This document shows, piece by piece, positions 1 to 8,647 of a stretch of 64,000 bases of DNA. A program made the translations under genes and the position numbers. This DNA comes from Niastella caeni (lineage in GTDB: Bacteria > Bacteroidota > Bacteroidia > Chitinophagales > Chitinophagaceae): assembly GCF_004834005.1 (NCBI RefSeq), contig NZ_STFF01000002.1, forward strand, positions 310,001-374,000. The letters run 5' to 3'. The notes beneath the pieces were generated by a model. It saw nothing but the letters and a program-made list of their open reading frames with translations. It did not search any database and was not told the DNA's origin. How positions within the stretch are numbered: position 1 is the first letter of the stretch; the number at the start of each line of letters is the position of its first letter.

Positions 1-861
1 GATTCATCGGACATTCGCCCTATTTTGGCATCAAAGGATTACACGGTTTCGCAAAAAACGTTTGAGATTTGGGAGTGTGGCCGTTGTACCATTCGATTTA
101 CACAGGATGTGCCCCAACAGGATGATATAGCCGCATATTATCAGTCGGAAAATTATATTTCTCACAGCAATACCAGTAAAGGTCTGGTAAATAGGTTATA
201 CCTTCGGGTACGTACACGTAATTTGAAAAGTAAAAGAAAATTAGTACAGTCGTATTGCAATGCCGAAAGCATGCCCCGTTTACTGGATGTGGGATGTGGC
301 ATTGGCTCGTTTATGGATCATATGCGACAACATGGCTGGTTGGTAGAAGGGGTGGAACCCAGTGAAACAGCCCGTAAAAATGCCGTGAAGCAGTATGGAT
401 TATTCGTTTATCCTTCCGAAAAATTTTTCGATCCCACTTTAGGGAGTTTTGATATCATAACCATGTGGCATGTACTGGAACATGTGCATCTGCTGCATGA
501 ATATATGGACCGGCTGAAAGAATTGTTACGTCCGCAAGGCGCCTTGTTCATTGCCGTTCCAAATTATACCAGCTACGATGCTGCTAAGTACAAGGAGCAT
601 TGGGCCGCGTATGATGTGCCCCGCCATCTGTATCATTTCTCACCGGAATCTATGCGCTTACTGATTGAAAAACATGGAATGAAATTGAGGACCATAAAAC
701 CTATGTGGTATGATAGTTTTTATGTGAGCATGTTAAGTGAAAAGCACAAGACCGGTAAAGAAAGCGTATTGAAAGGCGGCATTATGGGCTCTCTTTCTAA
801 TTTGAACACGCTGTTTCACAAAGATCAATGTAGTTCGTTGATCTACGTGATCGGGAAATAA
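1..861 (+). CDS. Class I SAM-dependent methyltransferase, 5' end outside window
   Basis: The frame is open from base 1, so the gene begins upstream; the first possible start inside the window (TTG at 25) is probably not the real one. A CGRC knuckle lies near the visible N-terminus, as expected for the second half of the zinc-ribbon that precedes the methyltransferase fold in many Bacteroidota proteins of this type. The SAM-binding motif is clear: LLDVGCGIGSF around residues 87-97 counted from base 25, followed by VEGVEPS (acidic motif II), FDIITMWHVLEHV (motif IV region) and LRPQGALFIAVPN. The substrate cannot be told; relatives modify sugars, lipids or small metabolites in surface-glycan and natural-product clusters. 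The next gene is convergent. Confidence 0.85.
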   Translation, partial: DSSDIRPILASKDYTVSQKTFEIWECGRCTIRFTQDVPQQDDIAAYYQSENYISHSNTSKGLVNRLYLRVRTRNLKSKRKLVQSYCNAESMPRLLDVGCGIGSFMDHMRQHGWLVEGVEPSETARKNAVKQYGLFVYPSEKFFDPTLGSFDIITMWHVLEHVHLLHEYMDRLKELLRPQGALFIAVPNYTSYDAAKYKEHWAAYDVPRHLYHFSPESMRLLIEKHGMKLRTIKPMWYDSFYVSMLSEKHKTGKESVLKGGIMGSLSNLNTLFHKDQCSSLIYVIGK

Positions 862-915
862 GGAGATGTAGTTGCAGGTTTCAAGTTGCAGGTTACAGGG
901 GTATCCTTTTTTATT

Positions 916-1737
916 CTACTGTATTTTGATCTCATAAATGAACGGCCATCTTTTCCCGGTAACAAGCATTTTGCCGGTAGCGCTGTCGTATGCAATACCA
1001 TTTAATACATCGGCTCCGGGACGCAGTGAAGAGGCTTCTTTTTGCAAATTCTCCAGGTCTATTCTGCCAATAACTTTGCCCGTGGCCGGGTCAATTTTCA
1101 GAATATAAGCCGTTTCCCACTGGTTGGCGTAGATGTAGCCGTTGATATATTCCAGCTCGTTGATATTTGCTACCGGACCGTTGTTATCGGTTACGCGAAG
1201 GATATTCTGCAATTTGAGGGAATCGGGCGTCAGGTAATACAGGTTGCTGGTGCCATCGCTCATGATCAGGGAGGCAGAGTCGTGCGTTAAACCCCAGCCT
1301 TCTTTGGATGGCAGCTTAAATTCATTTATTTTTTTAAATGTATTGGCGTCATATACAAACCCAACCTGGCTTGTCCAGGTGAGCTGGTACAGCTTATCGT
1401 TAAAAAAGGTAATGCCTTCCCCAAAGTATTTTGTTTTATCCAGCCGCACCTTCGTGGTCACTTTACCGGTTTTCAGATCGCTGATCCCCAGTTCAGAAGG
1501 GTAGGGGCTTTCATCGGCATTTCCGCCTGAGCTTTCAAAAAGCTGCCCTTTATAGAATTCCAGTCCTTCGGTAAAATAAGAAGTATCGTGCGGGTATTTA
1601 TTGACCACAGCATATTGAATAGCCGGCGGTGCAGCAGTTACGTTCTTTGAAGTATCGTCAGGGTTGGAGGTGCCAGCCTCATTACAGGCTGCCAGCGTGG
1701 CCAATAGTACAATAGCTGCAAAAAATACTTTCTTCAT
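916..1737 (-). CDS. Glutaminyl-peptide cyclotransferase, lipoprotein
   Basis: A 273-residue protein of the bacterial/plant-type glutamine cyclotransferase family (five-bladed propeller), which converts N-terminal glutamine of peptides to pyroglutamate. It starts with a lipoprotein signal (MKKVFFAAIVLLATLAAC, Cys18), so it should sit in the envelope. Family landmarks are visible: FTEGLEFYKGQLFESSG, KYFGEGITFFNDKLYQLTW, EGWGLTHD, LIMSDGTSNLYYL, INELEYINGYIYANQW and VLNGIAYD near the end. In Bacteroidota, proteins exposed after signal cleavage often begin with Gln and are then cyclised, which fits an envelope location. It is convergent with the methyltransferase and monocistronic as far as seen. 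Confidence 0.92.
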   Translation of the reverse strand: MKKVFFAAIVLLATLAACNEAGTSNPDDTSKNVTAAPPAIQYAVVNKYPHDTSYFTEGLEFYKGQLFESSGGNADESPYPSELGISDLKTGKVTTKVRLDKTKYFGEGITFFNDKLYQLTWTSQVGFVYDANTFKKINEFKLPSKEGWGLTHDSASLIMSDGTSNLYYLTPDSLKLQNILRVTDNNGPVANINELEYINGYIYANQWETAYILKIDPATGKVIGRIDLENLQKEASSLRPGADVLNGIAYDSATGKMLVTGKRWPFIYEIKIQ

Positions 1738-1890
1738 AATAAATGGTCTATGCGATCAAAAATACGGGTGGAAAGATAAGCAAAGCTACATGAATAATTA
1801 ATTTTTGAATTTATTGGGAAATGGGGGACTTGTACCGTGTAAATTTTGTATAATGGCCCCAAAGTGCTGTTAGCATAAGTAAAAGAGTAA

Positions 1891-1959
1891 ATGAAAGAAA
1901 TAAAGTTTTATGAAGTGAGCGATCCCATCGAACTATATATACTGCTTTGTGAACTATAA
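1891..1959 (+). pseudogene. Truncated NADAR-family gene start
   Basis: The first 12 codons (MKEIKFYEVSDP) match the start of the complete NADAR gene at 25979 (MKEIKFYKVNDP) at 10 of 12 residues and 32 of 36 bases. Similarity then ends abruptly and the frame closes at a TAA after 22 codons. As in the intact toxin-immunity pair, a stop codon (TAA 1888-1890) directly precedes the ATG. I infer the relic of an immunity cassette left by recombination. Confidence 0.7.
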
Positions 1960-2041
1960 GTCTTGCATTCCGAACAATGACCATTGCATTTCAGCTTTTT
2001 TGTTTAGCCGATCGATATATATACGATTGCAATGGAAACAT

Positions 2042-2126
2042 ACAGACTGCACAGCAAACGAACTATTAAGTATTACGAGTGAGGCAGGCCGTCATTCAAA
2101 CAATAGGTCTTGCATGCTGAGTTATA
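2042..2126 (+). repeat. 85-base repeat, left copy
   Basis: About 74 of 85 bases match the reverse complement of 28032-28116. In one frame both copies read DCTAxELLxxTSxAGRHxNNxSCMLSY. The two copies lie in opposite orientation, one on each side of the toxin locus. Whether it was ever coding is unclear: of ten changed codons only four are silent. Confidence 0.8.
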
Positions 2127-2191
2127 TGTTTGAAATTAGACAGGCTTTTCTTTTTCTGATCGTATTAAATAGCAATACTTTTAATGTAAAT

Positions 2192-2596
2192 ATGGAACCT
2201 AAATATACAACTCCTGATATAATTGCTTCAATGTGGAATCTTCCACCCAATTGCCCGGCTCCTGTTTTTCCTTTGATATATTATGAATGGTTAAAAGGAG
2301 TTGAATGTAGGGGATTCATTCGATTGGAACACTTGATTGGTGATATTGATTTTGTTGGGTATCCTTTGGAGAACGATGATATTCTGATAGACTCTTTGGG
2401 ACGGGTTTTTGATCTGAAATTTGATGAATTTGTATTCCCAAATTCTGTTATTGCAACCTGGTCTGAAGATGAGCTTAAACAGAATATAATTCCTGCGTTA
2501 AATTACAACGGTAACGCGGAATTTGAAAAGCAAGTTTTGAATGAAAAGAATGTAGCTGATATCATTAGTAAAATGGCAACTTTTTTTACATGGTAG
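2192..2596 (+). CDS. Orphan immunity-like protein
   Basis: The start at ATG 2192 gives 134 residues (MEPKYTTPDII...). The same frame is open further upstream but that part overlaps the repeat and looks non-coding, so I chose the internal ATG. I do not recognise the family with confidence. It is a small acidic soluble protein with no signal peptide, rich in Trp, Phe and Asp, with LIGDIDFVGYP, DSLGRVFDLKFDEFVFP and WSEDELKQNIIPAL. That look, the single-domain size and the site next to a broken NADAR start and upstream of an Rhs locus suggest an orphan immunity protein kept after its toxin was lost. Base composition is AT-rich like the NADAR gene at 25979. Confidence 0.55.
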   Translation: MEPKYTTPDIIASMWNLPPNCPAPVFPLIYYEWLKGVECRGFIRLEHLIGDIDFVGYPLENDDILIDSLGRVFDLKFDEFVFPNSVIATWSEDELKQNIIPALNYNGNAEFEKQVLNEKNVADIISKMATFFTW

Positions 2597-2932
2597 CTGC
2601 ATTAGAATTACACTTAAAATAAGTAGAATAAATTAGATGGAGGTAAATTTAGCCGTTGACATCGTCAATGGCGATTTTATTATGCGTCACTGGCAACAGT
2701 TCATGAAAATGCATATAGTTTGGAAGTAAACCCTGCCAGGTTGAATGCCAGGAACAGCTGGTCGAACTGCAAATCAAAGATCAATTGGGTTTTACACGCC
2801 TATCTCCCAAATCAACACGCTTATCGGCTAAAACTACACGAATATTAGTTTTTTTGACCTATGAATGGCAGACAAATTATTTTTGGTTGTCATATAGTCA
2901 TTTCACTCAACCAAAACTTATTTAAACCCAAC
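2597..2932. other. Intergenic gap with remnant coding tail
   Basis: A 336-base gap before the tail-fibre-like gene. A frame is open from 2660 to a stop at 2846-2848 and ends in the first copy of the heptad-repeat tail (2792-2848). No promoter matching the Bacteroidota TTTG/TAnnTTTG pattern was convincing. Confidence 0.4.
2792..2848 (+). repeat. Heptad coding-tail repeat, copy A
   Basis: A 57-base segment with near-21-base internal periodicity (units at 2793, 2814, 2835), matched at 4823-4879. Read in frame it gives LHAYLPNQHAYRLKLHEY then stop. Against copy B, 11 of 19 codons differ; eight changes are silent, counting a TAG/TAA stop swap. That pattern indicates a recently coding protein C-terminus rather than a mere DNA repeat. 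Confidence 0.65.
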
Positions 2933-4618
2933 ATGAAACTCCCTTTTTTATTCCCTGTACTATTATTGATCGTCATTAATAGTACCGCCCAGATCACTAC
3001 AGCCGAAAATGGATTAACTGCTCCCAATTCAACCACTGTACAACTTGGTGGTAGTTTATTGCAGACTACCAGCATTAACGTGGGAGATTACGATCTGTTT
3101 TTTCATAAGAATGGCACTAAATATTTCAACATAAAGAATAATGGGAATATCGGGATCGGTACCAATGATGCCGGGGCCCGATTAAGTTTTGTCAATGTTG
3201 ATGAGAATAACGACCCTATTGGCATTACCTGGTACAATCCTGGCCCAACGGCATACGGTATACACCGCACTGCCGGCTCCTGGACAGCCCCCAATTATCA
3301 GCAATTACGGCTCTCATGGAATACTGGTATTGTGCTGGACCCGGGCCAGAGTTATGGTAAAAGTTATGTTGATATTGTAGGTAGCGGCTTGCGGGTTACC
3401 TCGGGTAACGTAGGTATTGGTACAACCACTCCAGGTACATTATTGTCATTAGGTGGTAGTATCACAAATTCAAAACTGGCAATATGGGAAGGTGAATATA
3501 ATGGGCAGATCCTGCGCACCGGTATGGGAATAGGTTCCGGGCAGTTCAGGCTTTTTGTAGCGGGATCAAACAGTCGGTTTTCATTTTTATCAGATGAAGC
3601 GGGTACAACTGAAGTAATGTCTATACATGGAACAGGTAACGTAGGTATTGGCATTACCAACCCTGACAGCAAATTACAGGTAGCTGGCAGTGGATCTTTT
3701 ATGGGATCAATAGGGGCAGGAGTATTGGTAAAGTTTGGTGATAATGTTTACAGCAACGCCTTGGGCATCAAATCGTATGGCGATGCTTCCGGTGCAGACC
3801 GGTACTCCGTTATAGGCCACAATCTTCCTGAACCAGGTTCTATGTATAATACCAGCAAACAGGGTGGGGGCATGTACCTGGATGATCGCAGCAGTATTTT
3901 GCCGATCCGCTTTATGGTCCGTCAGGCTGGTTCATCCGGTTCTGCCTATGCAGCAGGGGTAGCGCCTTCGGGTAACTTTTTGATCGCAAGTATTATTGAT
4001 AATGGCAGCAGATTGCAGGTAGATGGCTCGGTGTGGGCCAGTGGTCTTATTCTTCCTACCGGGGCTGGTGTTGGTAAAGTATTAACCAGCGATGCCAATG
4101 GAAATGCCACCTGGCAAACAGCTACCGGTTCTGGTACCGCCGGCTGGGCCTTTGGCGGTAATGCCGTTGCAGCTTCGTCTACGCTGGGAACTACCAGCAA
4201 TTATGATCTTCCGATTATTACTAATAGTATAGAACGTATGCGCATAGGTGTCAATGGCAATGTGGGCATCGGTACCACAAACATTACCGGTACCGGCTAC
4301 AAATTATATGTAGAAGGCAATATCCGCACCCGTAAAGTGCGGGTTGACCAGGATACCTGGGCTGACTACGTTTTTGAAAATAATTACCAATTGCGTTCTA
4401 TAAAGGAAGTTGAACAATATATACAAAAAGAAAAACACCTGCCCGATGTGCCCTCTGCTGCTGAGGTAAAAAAAGAAGGACTTGATGTGGGTGATAACCA
4501 GGTTGTTCTTCTGAAAAAAATAGAAGAGCTTACTTTATATATCATCCAGCAACAAAAACAACTGGAAGCGCAACAACAAAAAATTGAGACGCTCGAGAAA
4601 AAAATGAATGGTAAATAA
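2933..4618 (+). CDS. Secreted tail-fibre-like surface protein with GNVGIGT repeats
   Basis: Start ATG 2933 gives 561 residues with a clean signal peptide (MKLPFLFPVLLLIVINSTAQ); earlier in-frame starts add no signal. The body carries repeated beta-rich motifs of the type NGNIGIGTNDAGARLSF, GNVGIGTTTPGTLLSL, GNVGIGITNPDSKLQVAGS and GNVGIGTTNITG, as in phage tail-fibre and Bacteroidota cell-surface proteins that form trimeric beta-helical shafts. The C-terminus has VRVDQDTWADYVFENNYQL, then HLPDVPSAAEVKKEGLDVG and a coiled coil of about 45 residues ending KKMNGK, resembling the S74 chaperone region of tail spikes. It is paralogous at the C-terminus to the gene at 29002-30129. Probably surface exposed; ligand unknown. 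A strong terminator follows. Confidence 0.8.
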   Translation: MKLPFLFPVLLLIVINSTAQITTAENGLTAPNSTTVQLGGSLLQTTSINVGDYDLFFHKNGTKYFNIKNNGNIGIGTNDAGARLSFVNVDENNDPIGITWYNPGPTAYGIHRTAGSWTAPNYQQLRLSWNTGIVLDPGQSYGKSYVDIVGSGLRVTSGNVGIGTTTPGTLLSLGGSITNSKLAIWEGEYNGQILRTGMGIGSGQFRLFVAGSNSRFSFLSDEAGTTEVMSIHGTGNVGIGITNPDSKLQVAGSGSFMGSIGAGVLVKFGDNVYSNALGIKSYGDASGADRYSVIGHNLPEPGSMYNTSKQGGGMYLDDRSSILPIRFMVRQAGSSGSAYAAGVAPSGNFLIASIIDNGSRLQVDGSVWASGLILPTGAGVGKVLTSDANGNATWQTATGSGTAGWAFGGNAVAASSTLGTTSNYDLPIITNSIERMRIGVNGNVGIGTTNITGTGYKLYVEGNIRTRKVRVDQDTWADYVFENNYQLRSIKEVEQYIQKEKHLPDVPSAAEVKKEGLDVGDNQVVLLKKIEELTLYIIQQQKQLEAQQQKIETLEKKMNGK

Positions 4619-4669
4619 ATAGAACAGTTTCAAATTGTAAGTCGTAGTGCCTTTTGTTGTCGATCATCA

Positions 4670-4697
4670 CGCCTGTAACAAGCTTACAGGCGTTTTT
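4670..4697 (+). terminator. Rho-independent terminator
   Basis: A perfect 9-bp stem (CGCCTGTAA at 4670-4678 with TTACAGGCG at 4684-4692), a 5-base loop and a run of five T, 52 bases after the tail-fibre-like stop codon. Confidence 0.9.
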
Positions 4698-4822
4698 ATT
4701 TGTCGTACCCACAGTTATTTTTGGCTATATTTTATTATGTGAAATTGATTTAATATGAAGCGGTCTTGCTATTTGAATGATCTTAAAATAATGGAAGTAA
4801 ATCGGGGCTTGCAGTTTTTATG

Positions 4823-4879
4823 TTGCACGCTTATTTGCCGAAACTGCACACTTATCGGTTAAAACTGCACGAGTATTAA
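4823..4879 (+). repeat. Heptad coding-tail repeat, copy B
   Basis: Second copy of the segment at 2792-2848; together they flank the tail-fibre-like gene as direct repeats. In frame it reads LHAYLPKLHTYRLKLHEY then TAA, with seven-residue periodicity (LHxYxxK). The frame upstream is closed by TAA at 4784, so only a fragment remains. Confidence 0.65.
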
Positions 4880-5119
4880 ATATTTTGGTGCGTTAATTAT
4901 AACAGACTATTTTTAGTCTCCGAGTTTTTCCCGAAAATCACCTACAATAACCAACCATTTAGCGCTTATGAGTAACCCTAAATCCTTGTGTAATGCCATT
5001 CATAACCTGTTTTATCTACGAGTAATCGATCCCCTCCTGAAACCGGATGTTTCTTCCAGGGCTTAAAAATTTGGCTATACCATATTGAAGTTTTCCGCTT
5101 TGATTTTCAAACGCGAACT

Positions 5120-7528
5120 ATGAATTCTATGTCTATACGGCAAGTACTTGGTACTGCATGCACTATACTATTGGCAAATTGTATTGTTGTAACTGCTTTT
5201 TCGCAGGAGAAGAAACCTTTGGTGGCAGATTCCCTGAAATCGAAGGTTAATAGTGAAATAAAGCGCGAATTGGCAGAAGCCAAAGGCAAACTGCAGTTGC
5301 CCACAACAGATACTTTATTACCATTAAAAGCACTGAAGGGAAAGAAGGGCGAGTTGATAGGTGAATTGAATAGCCTTTTAAGCGAGCCGAAGGCTATTCA
5401 ACAACAACTGCTTTCAAAGATGGCATTGTTTGATGATAAAAAAATAGTGAAACCAGGGCGCGTCAACGCTTCTGTTGAGTATACTTATTTACAGGATACC
5501 TCAGGTATGGAATTGGGTTCTTTAAACAGTTTGGGTAGTGTGTATAGTTATGACTTCAGTACCGGTATTACATTATTTCAATTGCCGGTGAATTTTTCCT
5601 TCAGAGGGATGAATGGAGTATATACCAGTGATTACACCTCTTTTAATAAACTGTTTAAGTTCAATTTTGATCACCAAAAGTATATCCAAACTATTCAAAG
5701 TAAAGTGGCTGATAAACTGGACCCTGATGTGCTTACTGCATTTACGATGAACCGGATCAACGCAATAAAAAGTAATTATGAAAAAGCATTAAGGTCTGAG
5801 ATCTCCGAATTGCAAAATGAATATGCTCAGAAATACAAATCCTTTGTGGCGTTGCCTGAAGGAGTTACCGATCTCTCGAAGAATGATCGCTCCGTATTAA
5901 GGAGCAAATTGTTTGCTGAAGCAAAAGCAAATTCCGCCGCTATGGCAGACTCTGCTATGGCCGGCAACGAAGCGCATGAAAAAAGAGTGGAGCTGCTTGA
6001 AAAGATATACCAGAAAATAATATCGGATAAAGACAAGTTTGAAAATAATAAACTGGTAAAGCAACTGAAGTCGAACCTGCCTTTTACCCGTGACAGTTAT
6101 AAATCATTTTTAAAGCAGCCGGGAAACCTCGATAAAATTGTTGATGAACATATGGAGTTGAGCACCATTCAGCGGTTGTTCATGAATATGACAAAGGTAG
6201 ACCTGGGACAGAATGCGGTAAAAGACGGAGATTTTTCATTGCAAAATGTTATCAATAGCGGTGTAAACACTGAATTCAAAAATAAGAAGGTAAGCGGTGG
6301 ATTTATTTATGGAAGGAATAATAATATCAACAACTGGTTACAGGCGGGTTTAACAAGCGGTGTTACCAACGAGTATTCCAGTATGACAGGATTCAAACTG
6401 GGCACTGGCTCAGGCAGCGCTTCACAGCAGTTTATAGCCGTTAACTTTTTCGACTTTAAAGATTTCCCGCAGTTAGGCGCCGGTGATAACCCGCTTCAAT
6501 CTGCGTACATGGCAGTGCCTCAGCGGCGCGATGCTACTATTTCATTTCATTCCGGATTTGAAGTGGCGCCCAAACATAAAATAGTGCTGGATGTTTCAAA
6601 ATCATTCGGTTCTTATAGCAATAACATGTCGCCAGACAGCCAGGCGTATAAAACCAATGCGTATAATAATTTATTGGGCGGTGATGGCAAATCGAACTAT
6701 GCCGCCATGGTAGATTACAAAGGCGAAATATTGAATAGCGATGTGACTGTATTTATAAAAAAGGTAGGGCTTGGGTATAACAATCCTGGTAATGTGTTGT
6801 TGCGGTCAGGAGAAACAAAAGTGGGTTTTGGTGTTGTTAGAAAAGTGGTAAAGCAAATGACCGTAAAATACAATATTGATTTCAGCAAGCGCGACTTTGA
6901 TCCTTTGAAAAGGTATACTAACAGATCGATCAATAATAAACTGCAATTGAATTACCGGATCAACCGGAACAACCGGGTAGGATTGACCTGGCAACATACT
7001 TCTTATGATTCCAGGCTTTTGGCTGCCGGAGAAAGCAAGGGCGGTAACACGCGTATTCAGGCAGATGGAGCCTACAGCGTACGAGTTGCAGGAAGGAAAG
7101 TAACAAATAATGTTACCATAAGTCACCAGCAAATGAACATACCTATGTTGCTGGATGAGAATTACAAGAGCAGGTCGGTTTTATTGATGCATACATCTTC
7201 CATTGCGCTTAACCGGAATCCATTATCGATAACCTTCCTGCTGAACCGTTCTGATAATAAGGATTACCTGTTCAATACCTCTCTGTTTACTGCAGAAGCC
7301 AACTACTCTTACCAGGTAGCCAAAACTATCAGGCTGGGTAATAGCATAGGGTATTACGACAATGTGGGATGGAATAAACAGGCAGGCATTAAACAACAGG
7401 CGAGTGCTACCCTGAAAGAATGGTTAAATATAGATGTAGATCTTACATATAAAAAAGCAGTGGATATCACCCGGCCTGAGTTGGCCAATCAGCTATTTAT
7501 AACAGCCGGTATGCACTTAAATTTTTAA
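5120..7528 (+). CDS. Outer-membrane barrel-like protein heading the Rhs locus
   Basis: An 802-residue exported protein with a signal peptide (about residues 1-29, ending AFSQ). I do not recognise a named family. Residues about 30-110 and 190-350 are charged and helical, probably coiled coil, with a lone beta-like patch VNASVEYTYLQDTSGMELGSL between them. From about residue 385 to the end the sequence is alternating and aromatic/glycine-rich (VSGGFIYGRNNNINNWLQ, MTVKYNIDFSKRDFD, LQLNYRINRNNRVGLTWQH), with the terminal residues ITAGMHLNF as expected for an outer-membrane beta-barrel ending in Phe. It is followed after 12 bases by the next gene on the same strand, so it likely opens the operon. 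I infer a membrane anchor or exporter for the Rhs proteins. An alternative start is ATG 5129. Confidence 0.75.
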   Translation: MNSMSIRQVLGTACTILLANCIVVTAFSQEKKPLVADSLKSKVNSEIKRELAEAKGKLQLPTTDTLLPLKALKGKKGELIGELNSLLSEPKAIQQQLLSKMALFDDKKIVKPGRVNASVEYTYLQDTSGMELGSLNSLGSVYSYDFSTGITLFQLPVNFSFRGMNGVYTSDYTSFNKLFKFNFDHQKYIQTIQSKVADKLDPDVLTAFTMNRINAIKSNYEKALRSEISELQNEYAQKYKSFVALPEGVTDLSKNDRSVLRSKLFAEAKANSAAMADSAMAGNEAHEKRVELLEKIYQKIISDKDKFENNKLVKQLKSNLPFTRDSYKSFLKQPGNLDKIVDEHMELSTIQRLFMNMTKVDLGQNAVKDGDFSLQNVINSGVNTEFKNKKVSGGFIYGRNNNINNWLQAGLTSGVTNEYSSMTGFKLGTGSGSASQQFIAVNFFDFKDFPQLGAGDNPLQSAYMAVPQRRDATISFHSGFEVAPKHKIVLDVSKSFGSYSNNMSPDSQAYKTNAYNNLLGGDGKSNYAAMVDYKGEILNSDVTVFIKKVGLGYNNPGNVLLRSGETKVGFGVVRKVVKQMTVKYNIDFSKRDFDPLKRYTNRSINNKLQLNYRINRNNRVGLTWQHTSYDSRLLAAGESKGGNTRIQADGAYSVRVAGRKVTNNVTISHQQMNIPMLLDENYKSRSVLLMHTSSIALNRNPLSITFLLNRSDNKDYLFNTSLFTAEANYSYQVAKTIRLGNSIGYYDNVGWNKQAGIKQQASATLKEWLNIDVDLTYKKAVDITRPELANQLFITAGMHLNF

Positions 7529-7540
7529 ACGAAGCGGGTT

Positions 7541-8635
7541 ATGAAATTGATATATTTAATAATAACAGGATTATTCTTTGTGTGCCCGGGAACATATGCA
7601 CAATTTGTTTTCTTCTTTCAGCCCGAGATCTATGGAAGGACTGTTGATGGGCTTGGCTCATTCCAGGTTCAAAACTTAACAGGTGCTGCTTTACGGGGAC
7701 AGGTGGTAATTACTGTGCAGGAAACTGTAAGTAAAACACCCGTTGTTACGATCACTACGCCGGTAACCAATATTCAGCCGGGAACGGTTAGTTTCCCCAG
7801 GAACGTATTTTCCGGTAGTCTTTTTAAATTTTCCTCCAATGCGTATGCGAACATTACAAATCAAACAAAAAAAATTCCACCCGGTCAATATGCTTTTTGC
7901 TATCAATTTATAAATGCCGATAAGGGGTCTGATGATTATGAAAATTGCTTTGATGCCGAGATACAACCCCTGGTGCCCCTGGCGCTTATCTATCCGGCTG
8001 ATGGTGATAAAATTTGTCAAAAGCGACCGGTATTAAGCTGGCAACCGCCCATACCCTTTTCTTCATCCATGCGGTTTAGGTTGTTATTGACTGAAAAAAG
8101 AGAAGGGGAAGGAGTGGAGAATCTGCTGGTGAACGCTCCCTTATTATTACTTGATAATATAACTACTACCAGTATAAACTATCCTTCCGGGCATCCTGAT
8201 TTGAAAGAAGGAAAGACTTATGTGTGGCAGGTAATTGCTTACCAGAGTAATGTAGTGATGTCGAGGTCTGAGATCTGGGAGTTTACTGTTCAATGTACTG
8301 AACCCGGGAAGCAAATGCCAACGGATAGTTACCGGGAGTTAAAGCTGTTGGTAAATGGAAATTATTATATCGCTAACAGGGCTCTGAAGTTTTCTTTCAG
8401 GAATAATTACAGCATCAAGCGCTTAAGCTATGCCATATACGATATTGGAAAAGGAATGAAAAAGCTGAAGGATTGCCCGGAAGTATTGTTGACGCAGGGG
8501 CTTAACAAAGTGGATATTGATCTTACGGAAATGGAGCTGGAACCCGGAAAGCAATATTTGTTGAAAGTGCATCCATTCAATGAACCGAATATAGAGGTGC
8601 GTTTTATTTACCAGGATAAGGATATTGAACCATAA
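7541..8635 (+). CDS. Secreted Ig/FN3-like protein
   Basis: A 364-residue protein with signal peptide MKLIYLIITGLFFVCPGTYAQ. The first part resembles an Ig-like module (GSFQVQNLTGAALRGQVVITVQ). The middle has the typical FN3-like opening IYPADGDKICQKRPVLSWQPP followed by EGKTYVWQVIAYQ and EIWEFTVQC, with a Cys pair that may form a disulphide. Only 12 bases separate it from the upstream barrel gene and 12 from the downstream lipoprotein, so all three are probably cotranscribed. Function is unknown. I infer an assembly or scaffold partner of the Rhs giants, based only on position. Confidence 0.75.
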   Translation: MKLIYLIITGLFFVCPGTYAQFVFFFQPEIYGRTVDGLGSFQVQNLTGAALRGQVVITVQETVSKTPVVTITTPVTNIQPGTVSFPRNVFSGSLFKFSSNAYANITNQTKKIPPGQYAFCYQFINADKGSDDYENCFDAEIQPLVPLALIYPADGDKICQKRPVLSWQPPIPFSSSMRFRLLLTEKREGEGVENLLVNAPLLLLDNITTTSINYPSGHPDLKEGKTYVWQVIAYQSNVVMSRSEIWEFTVQCTEPGKQMPTDSYRELKLLVNGNYYIANRALKFSFRNNYSIKRLSYAIYDIGKGMKKLKDCPEVLLTQGLNKVDIDLTEMELEPGKQYLLKVHPFNEPNIEVRFIYQDKDIEP

Positions 8636-8647
8636 TCATTATTAAGT

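Larger units (their letters stand above)
1738..2191. other. Accessory intergenic stretch with gene debris
   Basis: This 454-base gap holds no intact gene. It contains the truncated start of a NADAR-type immunity gene (1891-1959) and the left copy of an 85-base repeat (2042-2126). The remainder is AT-rich with no recognised signal. A frame is open from 1949 through the downstream gene, but the part before 2192 overlaps the repeat and is unlikely to be translated. Confidence 0.5.
4619..5119. other. Intergenic gap before toxin locus
   Basis: Five hundred bases with a terminator (4670-4697) and the second heptad-tail copy (4823-4879). From about 4880 to 5119 I see no gene. The promoter of the toxin locus should be here, but no good TTTG/TAnnTTTG pair was found. 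Confidence 0.45.

Noticed and set aside
1949..2191. Upstream extension of the orphan immunity-like gene, starting at 1949
   Set aside because: This part coincides with the 85-base repeat and gene debris and has no signal or domain; the protein-like part starts at ATG 2192.
2793..2850. Reading the 21-base-spaced repeat only as a LytTR-type operator array
   Set aside because: Two-turn spacing fits such sites, but the excess of silent codon changes between copies argues for a protein tail; kept only as an alternative.
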